Shown here: piece after piece, positions 1 to 8,254 of the stretch | Position numbering within the stretch: position 1 is the stretch's first letter | How the letters are laid out: the number at the start of each line of letters is the position of its first letter | DNA from: UBA10348 sp002469915 | GTDB taxonomy: Bacteria > Bacteroidota > Rhodothermia > Rhodothermales > UBA10348 | DNA: 64,000 nucleotides | NCBI GenBank assembly: GCA_029249345.1 | Contig: JAQWHM010000011.1 | Span: 124,001 to 188,000 of the forward strand | Direction of reading: 5' to 3' | The notes under the pieces: model-generated | What the model was told of the DNA's origin: nothing | What the model saw: the letters and a program-made list of their open reading frames with translations, nothing else | The model's database searches: none | Translations under genes and position numbers: made by a program

Positions 1-1
1 A

Positions 2-985
2 GACATCGATGGTGATGGTGATCTAGATCTTTTCCTAAGCGGCGAGTCAGAAACGGGAATTGTATCCGCGATTTTTCGCAATGACGGATTTGATGGAAAC
101 GGTAAAGCCCTATTTACGGAAGTCTCCGCTGTATTAGACCGAGTAGCCTTTTCGGCTTCCTCTTGGGGAGATGCCGACGGAGATGGTGATCTCGACCTGG
201 TGGTTATGGGAAGTCGAACTATTTCATATCCGTATGATCCAGTTACGTCGATGTACAGAAATGACGGAGCCACCTTTGTTTCAGTTTCAGCTGACCTTCC
301 CCGTTTGCACAGTGGTTCGGTTTCGTGGGGAGACTTAGATAACGATGGAGACCTAGATCTTCTTTTGACGGGTACGGACGAAAATGATGCGGAAACGTCT
401 TCTATTGCCAATCGAAATGCAGATGGGTCCTACTCAAGCGTCTCCGACGCGCTTCCTGGCATTGCATACGGAGATTCAGAACTAGGAGATGTGGATGGAG
501 ACGGGGACTTGGATGCCGTCATTGCCGGTTCAGGAATCAATGGATTTACCACTCAGGTGTACAAGAACAACTCCGGCACCCTAACCGCGATGAACCAAGA
601 GTTTGGAGAATTTGCCTTCGCATCGGCTGACCTCGGCGATTATGACAACGATGGAGATTTAGATCTAATCACTGGCGGGGGACAAATATCCTCCAACTTG
701 ATGGATGGCGCCGTCCGACTCTGGAATAACTCAGGTGGTTCGTTTACCGAAGTCACGCTAAGTGCCAATGGAATTCTAGCTGGTGACATCTCCTTCGGCG
801 ACTATGATCACGATGGAGATTTAGATTTGATGGTCCTCGGCGCCAATAACATCCTTGGGCGACGGGATGCGTCAATTTATCAGAATGATGGCGCAAATGG
901 GTTTGTTAACAAATCCATTCTGGTTGGGTCCATTTTTTCTGATATGGAGTGGGGAGACTTTGACGGAGATGGTGATCTTGATCTC
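2..985 (+). repeat. Seven tandem coding repeats (DGDLDL loops)
   Basis: The DNA coding for the DxDxDGDLD loops recurs at 2, 170, 332, 488, 638, 800 and 956, a spacing of 150-168 bases. The core is a GATGGNGAYYTNGATCT-like word in most copies. These are protein-level propeller blades rather than non-coding repeats. Divergence between copies outside the loop indicates an old array. Confidence 0.8.
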
Positions 986-1711
986 CTAACGAGTGGATTC
1001 ACCCCGTATGGCCAAACGGCGACTACGCTGTATCAGAACAACCGACAGGTCATTCCGACGGTCCCTTCTGCTCCTGCTGGGCTGCAATCCAGAGTTGAAA
1101 ACTCCTCGGTTGAATTGAATTGGCTTCCGACTCTGCAGAGTGATGGGGCCAATACCTTCCTGACCTTCAACGTGCGCATCGGAACTACACCGGGAGGTAC
1201 GGACCTCGTATCCTCCATGTCTAATTTCCAGACGGGGCGACTGCAAACTCCTCAGCCGGGTAATGCTACATCCAACATGAGTATGCATTTGAGCAATCTT
1301 AATGATGGAATCTATTATTGGAGTGTTCAGGCGGTGAATAATGCGTTTATCGCCTCACCGTTTTCTGATGAAGGGTCTTTTTCAGTTTCTGGAGGGCAAT
1401 CGGTGGATACGGAAACGGATTCCGCCCTACCGCAGCACTTCGCAATCCGACCGAATTACCCAAACCCATTCGCATCCAAAACCACGATAGAGTACGACCT
1501 ACCGGAGACGGCAAACGTATCCTTTATCGTGTACTCCATGCTTGGTCAGGAGATACTTCGTCTTAATCCTGGTGCCCAAGCCGCGGGCCGGCACCAGTTA
1601 GAGTGGACCGGCGAAGATGCAAGCGGCAGTCGGGTTGGCTCTGGTATATACCTGTTTGAACTACGGGCCGGCCCGCGAGTCAAGTCAGGCACTATGACGT
1701 TGGTTCGATAA
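2..1711 (+). CDS. Secreted FG-GAP/VCBS-repeat protein with T9SS sorting domain (5' partial)
   Basis: The reading frame is open to the left edge, so the N-terminus lies outside the window; the first ATG inside (position 200) falls within a repeat and is not the start. Seven repeats of about 50-56 residues each begin with a DxDxDGDLD calcium-binding-like loop (DNA positions 2, 170, 332, 488, 638, 800 and 956), as in FG-GAP/VCBS beta-propellers. A fibronectin type III-like segment follows (about 1060-1400). The C-terminal ~90 residues begin with NYPNPF and continue as a FlgD-like, T9SS type A sorting domain ending in TMTLVR. The protein should therefore be exported and then secreted or anchored at the cell surface. 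Substrate or partner is unknown; such propellers often serve in adhesion or binding. The stop TAA is 2 bases from the first ATG of the next, homologous gene. Confidence 0.9.
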   Translation, partial: DIDGDGDLDLFLSGESETGIVSAIFRNDGFDGNGKALFTEVSAVLDRVAFSASSWGDADGDGDLDLVVMGSRTISYPYDPVTSMYRNDGATFVSVSADLPRLHSGSVSWGDLDNDGDLDLLLTGTDENDAETSSIANRNADGSYSSVSDALPGIAYGDSELGDVDGDGDLDAVIAGSGINGFTTQVYKNNSGTLTAMNQEFGEFAFASADLGDYDNDGDLDLITGGGQISSNLMDGAVRLWNNSGGSFTEVTLSANGILAGDISFGDYDHDGDLDLMVLGANNILGRRDASIYQNDGANGFVNKSILVGSIFSDMEWGDFDGDGDLDLLTSGFTPYGQTATTLYQNNRQVIPTVPSAPAGLQSRVENSSVELNWLPTLQSDGANTFLTFNVRIGTTPGGTDLVSSMSNFQTGRLQTPQPGNATSNMSMHLSNLNDGIYYWSVQAVNNAFIASPFSDEGSFSVSGGQSVDTETDSALPQHFAIRPNYPNPFASKTTIEYDLPETANVSFIVYSMLGQEILRLNPGAQAAGRHQLEWTGEDASGSRVGSGIYLFELRAGPRVKSGTMTLVR

Positions 1712-1767
1712 GCATGATCTTACCCCCTACTATGTCGAACCGCTCTATCAATCCGCTTCGCCGCAAA

Positions 1768-3015
1768 ATGAACATTTCTCGACGAACGGCTGTTGTTCTT
1801 GGCACTTTCCTCTCGCTCATTCTTGGTGCAGCGCTGCCGTCCATGGCTCAGCGCCAGTTCGTGCTTGTGACTGGTATTCCACCTCTCACCCTCGGGGCGC
1901 ATGCAGGCGCAGATTTTGACGGGGATGGTGACGAAGACGTATTCGTTACTGGAATGGGGCCAGATGGCGTACTGCATACCGCACTATATCGATTTGATCG
2001 ACGAAGAGTGGTTCAACCTGATCCTCTTTCTGAACCTATCGTGTATGCTGATTATACGGTCGTTCCTTTTCTCAAGACCAGTGTCTGGAAGGGATCAGTA
2101 AACTGGCACGATTTGGACAGAAACGGTCGCCCAGATATTATCGTTTCAGGGCAAGCACTGCTCGGGTTTGATGGGAATAACGTGGCCATTTTTGGTCCTG
2201 TTACAGATATCTATCGCAATGATGGGGATGCGCAATTTACCAAAATGGATGGACACGGTCTACCCTTTGTATTCAATAGTAAGGCTGCTTCCGGCGATTT
2301 TAACTCAGACGGAATAGAAGATATTCTACTGGGTGGAGAGTTGGCCAATGGGAGCCTGATGTTTGGCCTTTTTGTGGGTGAAGAAGGATTCACCTATTCA
2401 GCTGGCCCAACTACGTTTGAAGGGTTAAACGTTTCCTCCATTTCTGTTTCGGATATAGATGCTGATGGAGATTTAGACTTCATTGTGACCGGAACGGACA
2501 AAAACAGTTTGCCCGAGACTTCTATCTACCTAAATGATGGGCAAGGTGTGTTTGTCGAAAAATCAACCAACCTGCCCGATCTCTACTTCGCAGGAACCGA
2601 CTTCGGAGATATCAACTTCGACGGCTTTGACGATTTACTATTGAATGGTGGCTTTATAAGCCCCAAATTCATGCGCGGCGATACGGGCTTATATATCAAC
2701 GATGGGGCCGGAAATTTCACCCGTTCCAACAATGTCCTAACTGGACTATTTGGTGGCGGCGTTTCCCTTCAGGATTTAGACGGCGATACAGACTCCGACG
2801 TATTTGCGTGGGGCTTAGAAACGCTCGATACAGTCGGAAGCGAGAAAATTATTGTGGCCGAAAATATCGACACCTTTCTATTACCCTTAGGGTCCGCTCC
2901 GTCCATCCTTTTGGGTGGCATAGCCTGGTTTGACTACGACGGAAATGGACGTAAAGATGTATTCCTATCCGGAAACCGCTCAGGAACCGTTACGATGTTT
3001 ATCTACGAATTCTAG
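1768..3015 (+). CDS. Secreted FG-GAP/VCBS-repeat protein lacking a sorting domain
   Basis: Homologue of the preceding gene. The best start is the ATG at 1768, which gives a clean signal peptide (MNISRR, hydrophobic core, cleavage near PSMAQ) and 415 residues. Upstream in-frame ATGs at 1714 and 1732 would add an 18-residue polar extension. Seven loop motifs are visible (for example DFDGDGDED, DIDADGDLD and DYDGNGRKD), consistent with a seven-bladed FG-GAP/VCBS propeller. The protein stops right after the seventh loop (IYEF) and has no T9SS sorting domain, unlike its neighbour. Its stop codon overlaps the ilvE stop codon by 3 bases on the opposite strand. It may be exported but not T9SS-secreted, or be a partner of the upstream protein. 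Function unknown. Confidence 0.85.
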   Translation: MNISRRTAVVLGTFLSLILGAALPSMAQRQFVLVTGIPPLTLGAHAGADFDGDGDEDVFVTGMGPDGVLHTALYRFDRRRVVQPDPLSEPIVYADYTVVPFLKTSVWKGSVNWHDLDRNGRPDIIVSGQALLGFDGNNVAIFGPVTDIYRNDGDAQFTKMDGHGLPFVFNSKAASGDFNSDGIEDILLGGELANGSLMFGLFVGEEGFTYSAGPTTFEGLNVSSISVSDIDADGDLDFIVTGTDKNSLPETSIYLNDGQGVFVEKSTNLPDLYFAGTDFGDINFDGFDDLLLNGGFISPKFMRGDTGLYINDGAGNFTRSNNVLTGLFGGGVSLQDLDGDTDSDVFAWGLETLDTVGSEKIIVAENIDTFLLPLGSAPSILLGGIAWFDYDGNGRKDVFLSGNRSGTVTMFIYEF

Positions 3016-3929
3016 CCTACAGGAACGGGAGTAAGCCAGCCGTAAGGGTCATTTCCGTTATGAAGAATATCGAAATAGGCCGACTGCAGGCGCTCAGTGA
3101 TCTCTCCCCGCTTGCCCGAGCCAATCGTGTGATGATCGATGGACCGAATCGGAGTGACTTCTGCCGCCGTGCCCGTAAAGAACACCTCGTCGGCAATGTA
3201 TAAAGCCTCACGTGGAATGAGTGCTTCTTCGACCGAAAGACCCATGTCTCTGGCTAGCGTACAGATACTATCTCTTGTGATACCCGGCAGAATGGAAAGG
3301 GAGACCGGAGCGGTAAACAACTTGCCGTCTTTTACGAGAAAAAGATTTTCTCCAGATCCCTCTGCTACATGCCCGCTCGTGCTAAGCATGATACCTTCCG
3401 TAAATCCGCTCAGAACGGCATCCATCTTCACCAGACCAGCATTTAGATAGTTTCCGCCAGCCTTCGCCAAGGAAGGGAATGTGTTGGGCGCCATGCGATT
3501 CCAGGAAGCCACATGCACATCTACGCCATTTTCAAGAGCCTCTGGCCCGAGATATGCTCCCCATTTCCAAACGGCAATAATCGTCTCAACGGGATTGTTA
3601 TATGGGTTCACGCCCATTGCGCCATGCCCTCTGTAAGACAGAGGTCGAATGTAACATTCTTTAAGACCAGATCGAACGATGGTATCGATCACAGCTTGCT
3701 CGAGCTCTTCCTGCGAGTAGCCTAGATCCATCCGGTAAATACGAGCGGAATCAATCAGGCGCTGCATGTGCTCAGCATGACGAAAAATAGCCGAACCTTT
3801 TGCTGTGTTATAACAACGGACGCCCTCAAAAACAGACGTACCGTAGTGCAAGGCGTGGGTCAGGACATGCACCGTTGCATCTTCAAATGCTACGAACTCA
3901 CCGTTTTTCCAGATATCAGGATTAGACAT
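3012..3929 (-). CDS. ilvE: Branched-chain amino acid aminotransferase
   Basis: PLP-dependent class IV aminotransferase, 305 residues, for the last step of valine, leucine and isoleucine synthesis (transamination of branched 2-oxo acids with glutamate) in the cytoplasm. The visible family pattern includes HALHYGTSVFEG near residues 25-36, the Schiff-base lysine K156 in the AKAGGNYLNAG segment, EGSGENLF, LPGITRD and FFTGTAAEVTPIRS. The ATG start at 3929 is preceded by a purine-rich GAGAAAG. The gene is monocistronic or the last gene of a unit. It converges with the VCBS gene; the two coding regions overlap by 4 bases at their ends. Close class IV relatives (D-amino acid transaminase, ADC lyase) are less likely given the length and motif set. 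Confidence 0.95.
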   Translation of the reverse strand: MSNPDIWKNGEFVAFEDATVHVLTHALHYGTSVFEGVRCYNTAKGSAIFRHAEHMQRLIDSARIYRMDLGYSQEELEQAVIDTIVRSGLKECYIRPLSYRGHGAMGVNPYNNPVETIIAVWKWGAYLGPEALENGVDVHVASWNRMAPNTFPSLAKAGGNYLNAGLVKMDAVLSGFTEGIMLSTSGHVAEGSGENLFLVKDGKLFTAPVSLSILPGITRDSICTLARDMGLSVEEALIPREALYIADEVFFTGTAAEVTPIRSIDHHTIGSGKRGEITERLQSAYFDILHNGNDPYGWLTPVPVG

Positions 3930-4102
3930 TTGCTTTCTCGTCTATAGAGTGGATCGGAATCACCCACGAAAGTCATTTTCAGGGATGCGAAGCACAGGTT
4001 CAAAGATGTAAAACACTAGGGTATGGTACTGAACACATTGAAATAATGTGTAGCCTAGGTGGCCTCGTTCGAAGCAATTAACAGACCTTTAAAACAAGCG
4101 AA

Positions 4103-5017
4103 TTAGCGCTTGCCTCCAGGATAAGTATAGCCTGCCTGAGACGTGATGCTAGGATCGAGTGTCCACTCGTAGGACAGCTGATTTATTGAACCAAAAAAAC
4201 CGAAACCGCCTTCGACATTTGAAAACGTACCTGGCTGCACGAGAATTTCCTCACTAAACACGCCATCTGGCGGACGCCAGCTATCATCCGTCATTGTTAG
4301 ACGCATGCCCATGGACATCAGAATAGGCTGAGCGCCTTCACTCACTCCCAACTGTTTAGAGACTTCCTCTTTGTCTTCGGCATATCGAACGATTATTTCC
4401 CATCCATCGTTTTCTAACTCTCCGACGCGGGAGTGAGCATCACCATAGAGAACAACGGCCTCACGGAAAGGAAGAGAAGGTAGAGACGTATCTAGCGTCC
4501 GGTACCAGACCTCTACTCGAAACGGAATAAAGTCTACCTGAGGCCAGAATATTTTCTGTGTAACTCCAGCAAATCCTACTTCGGGTTCGCGGGCATCTAC
4601 AACCTCCAGTTCAGGAACAAGCGTTGTCGCGGTGGCCCTTTTCCCATCGGAACGAGTCACATCCAACTGATACCTCCAGCCTGGCACGGGTTGGAAATTT
4701 CCTACAAATACATGACCTGAAGTGCCATCCCCAAACGTGATGAGCGAGTCGCGCCACGCGACGACTTCCCCCGTTTCAATCTCCGTTGTGGTCACGATTG
4801 CATCGATAGAGGTTTCCCCTGCGTCGGCGAACTCGGTTCTCAGTTCCATTAACCGGACATACTGATTGTTGGAAGCCGTGTCGAGGTAACCAAATAGGGT
4901 GAAGAAGCGATCCTCTTCCACAAATGGATTGACCTCTTCCTCACAACCCGTCAAGAGCAAGACTCCGAATACGGGTACTATCAGAAACCGTAGTAATCGT
5001 TTAAATGGAATACCCAT
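4103..5017 (-). CDS. DUF4249-like lipoprotein, TBDR partner (copy 2)
   Basis: 304 residues with a lipoprotein signal peptide: basic N-terminus, hydrophobic stretch and lipobox LLTG-C with the lipidated cysteine at residue 25, followed by acidic residues. The body (GYLDTASNNQYVRL..., a WRDS segment, then beta-rich sequence) resembles the DUF4249 lipoproteins that sit beside TonB-dependent receptors in this phylum. The start codon overlaps the upstream receptor's stop by one base (TAATG), so translation is probably coupled. A surface-exposed or periplasmic lid or substrate-binding partner of the receptor is inferred by analogy with SusD-type lipoproteins; the substrate is unknown. It is a diverged paralogue of the lipoprotein at 7400-8254: both share a GYLD start, a WRDS motif, a GTxGxxFVxNF motif and a GFFGSI segment. 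Confidence 0.8.
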   Translation of the reverse strand: MGIPFKRLLRFLIVPVFGVLLLTGCEEEVNPFVEEDRFFTLFGYLDTASNNQYVRLMELRTEFADAGETSIDAIVTTTEIETGEVVAWRDSLITFGDGTSGHVFVGNFQPVPGWRYQLDVTRSDGKRATATTLVPELEVVDAREPEVGFAGVTQKIFWPQVDFIPFRVEVWYRTLDTSLPSLPFREAVVLYGDAHSRVGELENDGWEIIVRYAEDKEEVSKQLGVSEGAQPILMSMGMRLTMTDDSWRPPDGVFSEEILVQPGTFSNVEGGFGFFGSINQLSYEWTLDPSITSQAGYTYPGGKR

Positions 5018-7353
5018 TACTTAAACTCCAGTTTTAGCCCGAATGTGGGAATGAGAGGAAGCTGATCCACGCGGCGCAGGGTGAACAGATCTAAATAAAA
5101 CAAATTGCGGCGATCATAGGCATTGATCACACCCGTCTGGAACGTCAAGAAAGTCGTTGGGCCTACTCTAAACTCACGATCCAGAGATACATCTAAACGA
5201 TGGTAGGTTGGCAAGCGCCCCGTGTACGGTCGGCCGTAGAGCACGCGCTCTTCTCCGGGTACTTCAGCGACGTTCACCAAGCTGTCTAACATGATCCATC
5301 GATCAAATCCGAGAGACTCATTGAACGGTAGGCCGGTACCCATCTGCCAACGCACATTAAAATTAAATCCCTTGACCTTCATGGACGTCATAACGTTCAA
5401 TTGGTCTTTTCTGTCATGCGGTGGATTGTATTCGACGACGTCATCACCTGTAAGCAGCTGCAAAGCCCGCGCTGTAGATTCATAGATTACCTCAGAACGC
5501 CCCCAACTGACTGTAGCTTGAAAATTATCGCTACTTCCAAGCTCTAAACGCAAATCAAACCCTTTCGCAGAGCCATCAGCCGGCTGAATATTGGTTGTAA
5601 AACGCGGATAAGCAGTCCATTCTGGTACTACCAGATTGTCCAGATCTTTATAGAAACCCTCTGCCGAGAACGTTAACCAGTCTGTCGGAGCAATCCGGTA
5701 TCCGGCAATCAAATGCTTCGCTTCTGGAATAACCGTACTAGGGGCGGCGGTCCAAGCCGTAAAAATATCTCCCGCATTTCGCCGATCGTTCAAGCCCGTT
5801 ATTTCCTGGTGATAAATACCAGCGGCCGTTGAGAAACGGTGGATGCCCGTATTCCACACCAAGCGGAATCGCGGCTCAAAAAACGTTTCACTTTTGCTCG
5901 GGAACGTCTGAAGTCGAAGACCCGGCTGAATCGAAAGACCTTCCGTTGGGTTGAACTCGGGCTCGATATATGCCCCTACCTCGGTGATATACTCGATTTT
6001 GAGGTCTACATTCTGAAACAGTCCACCAAGATTAGAATCCAGCTTGGAAGAACTCAGAAAAAGTCCCCAGTTGAAATTCGTGGTCCCAATAGAATGAGTG
6101 ACATTGGAGGCGAAAGAGAAGTAAGTCGCATTCGTCGTTTGGGTAGGATCAAGCGGCGGCCCAAACTGATTCTTTAGGTCTGAATAGTTGACCAATACTT
6201 CAGCAAAAACAGGAAGAGAGGACGGCAGAAAGAGCAACCTCGATCCGATTGCATAACTTTCCCATTGGACTTCGTCAGCAATGTAATCATCCCCAGTAGC
6301 CAACAACGGATCTAATCCAAGTTGTCCCTGGTCATCGGTTCTAATTCCGGATATCGAGAGCTGAGCGCTTTTACCTAGGTTCGCGTGGATTTTAGCAAAC
6401 ACGTCTCCAAACGCAAACGGAAGTTCCTCATCAATCAATTTTGCAGCGCCTTGTTCGATTACGGATTCTCGAATAGAAGCCATAAAGGAAACCTTTCCAG
6501 GAATCAGCGGACCTTCCAAACGCAATGTGGACACAAACGGAGCCAGCGTTGCCGCCCCTACAAATCGACGTTTATTGCCTGTTCGGGCGGTGATATCAAT
6601 AACAGAGGATAGACGACCCCCAAATTTGCTACCGTACCCACCTGCGTACACATCTGCCGTGTTTATGATATCTGATGGGAACGCTGAAAAGAACCCAACA
6701 ATATGGAAGGGCTGAAAAATCTGCATCCCGTCAAGAAGAACCATGTTCTGAGTAGGTTCACCACCACGAATAAACAACTGTCCCCCTCGGTCTCCCTGAG
6801 AGACCACGCCGGGAAGAGCGGTCAAATAGTTGACCAAGTCTGCCGAAATGTCTGGCGAAGGCACAAGAGAGATGTCAGCTGGCCGAATCGTCTGTAGACC
6901 CGCCGTGATGTTTGCAACACCAGCTGTTTCCCGAGCACCCTCAACAACTAATTCGCCCAGCGTCGTATCGTCAACAACCAATTCAATATTGAGGCTTTGA
7001 ATTTCACCGGCAACCATCACAACTGCTTGTTCGAAGTCCTTAAAACCAATAAAAGAGGCTTTTAGCTGATAACTACCTCCCGGAACACGGGATATAACAT
7101 AAAAGCCATCGGTATCGGCTGCTGCTCCATACAACTCCCCTTCGGCATTCGTCAAAATGACGTTTACCCCAGGCATAGGTTGTCCATCTGAGACATCCGT
7201 GACGAAACCTCGGATAGAAGATGTTTGCGCCTGAGTCACTGCTGCGAAAGACAGTAAAAAACACAGGATGAGGCTAATCCTTAAAACGGTAGAATGGAGC
7301 TTCAAAATGACTGTTGGTGTGGTTCCGATACAAGACTTGATTTTACGGTTCAA
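5017..7353 (-). CDS. TonB-dependent receptor with carboxypeptidase-regulatory-like domain (copy 2)
   Basis: 778 residues. The signal peptide ends near AVTQAQ (residue 43). A CarboxypepD_reg-like beta-sandwich follows (about 46-130: RGFVTD, PGVNV, GFYVISRVPGGSYQL). The plug domain (about 150-255) carries GDRGGQLFIRGG, VLLDGM and VYAGGYGSKFGGRLSSVIDI. The remainder is a 22-strand-type barrel ending in a terminal Phe-Lys. It would import an unidentified ligand across the outer membrane using TonB/ExbBD energy. It lies 46 bases downstream of the first lipoprotein and is translationally coupled to the second. It is a tandem duplicate of 8251-10551, most alike in the plug. No other ATG precedes the mature domain, so the annotated start is accepted, although it gives a long polar N-region. 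Confidence 0.9.
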   Translation of the reverse strand: MNRKIKSCIGTTPTVILKLHSTVLRISLILCFLLSFAAVTQAQTSSIRGFVTDVSDGQPMPGVNVILTNAEGELYGAAADTDGFYVISRVPGGSYQLKASFIGFKDFEQAVVMVAGEIQSLNIELVVDDTTLGELVVEGARETAGVANITAGLQTIRPADISLVPSPDISADLVNYLTALPGVVSQGDRGGQLFIRGGEPTQNMVLLDGMQIFQPFHIVGFFSAFPSDIINTADVYAGGYGSKFGGRLSSVIDITARTGNKRRFVGAATLAPFVSTLRLEGPLIPGKVSFMASIRESVIEQGAAKLIDEELPFAFGDVFAKIHANLGKSAQLSISGIRTDDQGQLGLDPLLATGDDYIADEVQWESYAIGSRLLFLPSSLPVFAEVLVNYSDLKNQFGPPLDPTQTTNATYFSFASNVTHSIGTTNFNWGLFLSSSKLDSNLGGLFQNVDLKIEYITEVGAYIEPEFNPTEGLSIQPGLRLQTFPSKSETFFEPRFRLVWNTGIHRFSTAAGIYHQEITGLNDRRNAGDIFTAWTAAPSTVIPEAKHLIAGYRIAPTDWLTFSAEGFYKDLDNLVVPEWTAYPRFTTNIQPADGSAKGFDLRLELGSSDNFQATVSWGRSEVIYESTARALQLLTGDDVVEYNPPHDRKDQLNVMTSMKVKGFNFNVRWQMGTGLPFNESLGFDRWIMLDSLVNVAEVPGEERVLYGRPYTGRLPTYHRLDVSLDREFRVGPTTFLTFQTGVINAYDRRNLFYLDLFTLRRVDQLPLIPTFGLKLEFK

Positions 7354-7399
7354 TTATGGTTTCACAAAGCGGATTTAAGGTAAAAATGACGATGCTAGA

Positions 7400-8254
7400 T
7401 CAATTTCTTTGCTGATTATCGATGAAGCCTAGCTTTCGGACAGCCGAGGAGTCAATATCCCACCCTCCATCAAAGACACCAATGGACCCAAAAAAGCCAT
7501 GCGCGTTTTCCAAATTGAACTCAGAACCTTGTGTTTGCCACTCTTCACTGAATAGCGTTGCCCGCATCTCAACATTATGCAGACGGATATCCTGAGTAAC
7601 ACTATCTAATCCTAGTGCATTCAAAATAATGAATCGATCTATACCCAAGCTAATTTCTAGCTCCCATCCAGCATTCGAGAGAAATCCAGGGTCGCCGTAG
7701 GCTACCGAAATGACCTGACGCTCCGTCTCATTAGGGGGTGAGACCTCGTACAACATGTGGACCTTGGTGGGCTGATCCTTCAGACCAATGAGGACAAGAT
7801 GCTGCTTCATGTTTTCAGATTCACCAACCGGAGTTGCGGGAAGCACGACGGGCGGTGCCGGCACCCGGGTAGTTGCACGGCCTTCCGTTACGCCGTTTCG
7901 ACCCACGTTAAAGGAGTACTCATGGCCCAGATCCGGACGAAAATTGGCTACGAAAGCTGTACCAAGCGTTCCATTGTCTAGCGTGATTATGGAATCCCTC
8001 CATATAACTACCGTGCCGTCCGTATGATCAATCGTGGACACTTCAACCCCTTCTAAAGAAACGGGCTCCGATAAGATATTGGGTCTTAATCCTTCTAGCC
8101 TCACAATCTGTTGGTCAGTGCGCATATCTAAATATCCGTGCAACGCAAAATTGGTCGACTCGCTCTCCACAAGGGGCTCGATCGTGTTATCACACGCTTG
8201 AAAAAGTACAAGAGGTACCAGACAGCATAGATATGAAAGGATTCCTCTTTTCAT
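7400..8254 (-). CDS. DUF4249-like lipoprotein, TBDR partner (copy 1)
   Basis: 284 residues with a lipoprotein signal: MKRGILSYL, hydrophobic core, lipobox LFQA-C with the cysteine at residue 21. Same architecture as 4103-5017: an early LHGYLD segment, WRDSIITLDNGT, FVANFRP and a HGFFGSIG segment near the C-terminus. The start overlaps the stop of the upstream receptor by 4 bases (ATGA), implying coupled translation and a fixed stoichiometry. By analogy with SusD-position lipoproteins it is inferred to act with that receptor at the outer membrane. The ligand is unknown and no enzymatic motif is seen. Confidence 0.8.
   Translation of the reverse strand: MKRGILSYLCCLVPLVLFQACDNTIEPLVESESTNFALHGYLDMRTDQQIVRLEGLRPNILSEPVSLEGVEVSTIDHTDGTVVIWRDSIITLDNGTLGTAFVANFRPDLGHEYSFNVGRNGVTEGRATTRVPAPPVVLPATPVGESENMKQHLVLIGLKDQPTKVHMLYEVSPPNETERQVISVAYGDPGFLSNAGWELEISLGIDRFIILNALGLDSVTQDIRLHNVEMRATLFSEEWQTQGSEFNLENAHGFFGSIGVFDGGWDIDSSAVRKLGFIDNQQRN

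Noticed and set aside
4033..4051. ACACATT/AATGTGT hairpin after the second lipoprotein gene
   Set aside because: Perfect but AT-rich 7-bp stem with no U-tract on the minus strand.
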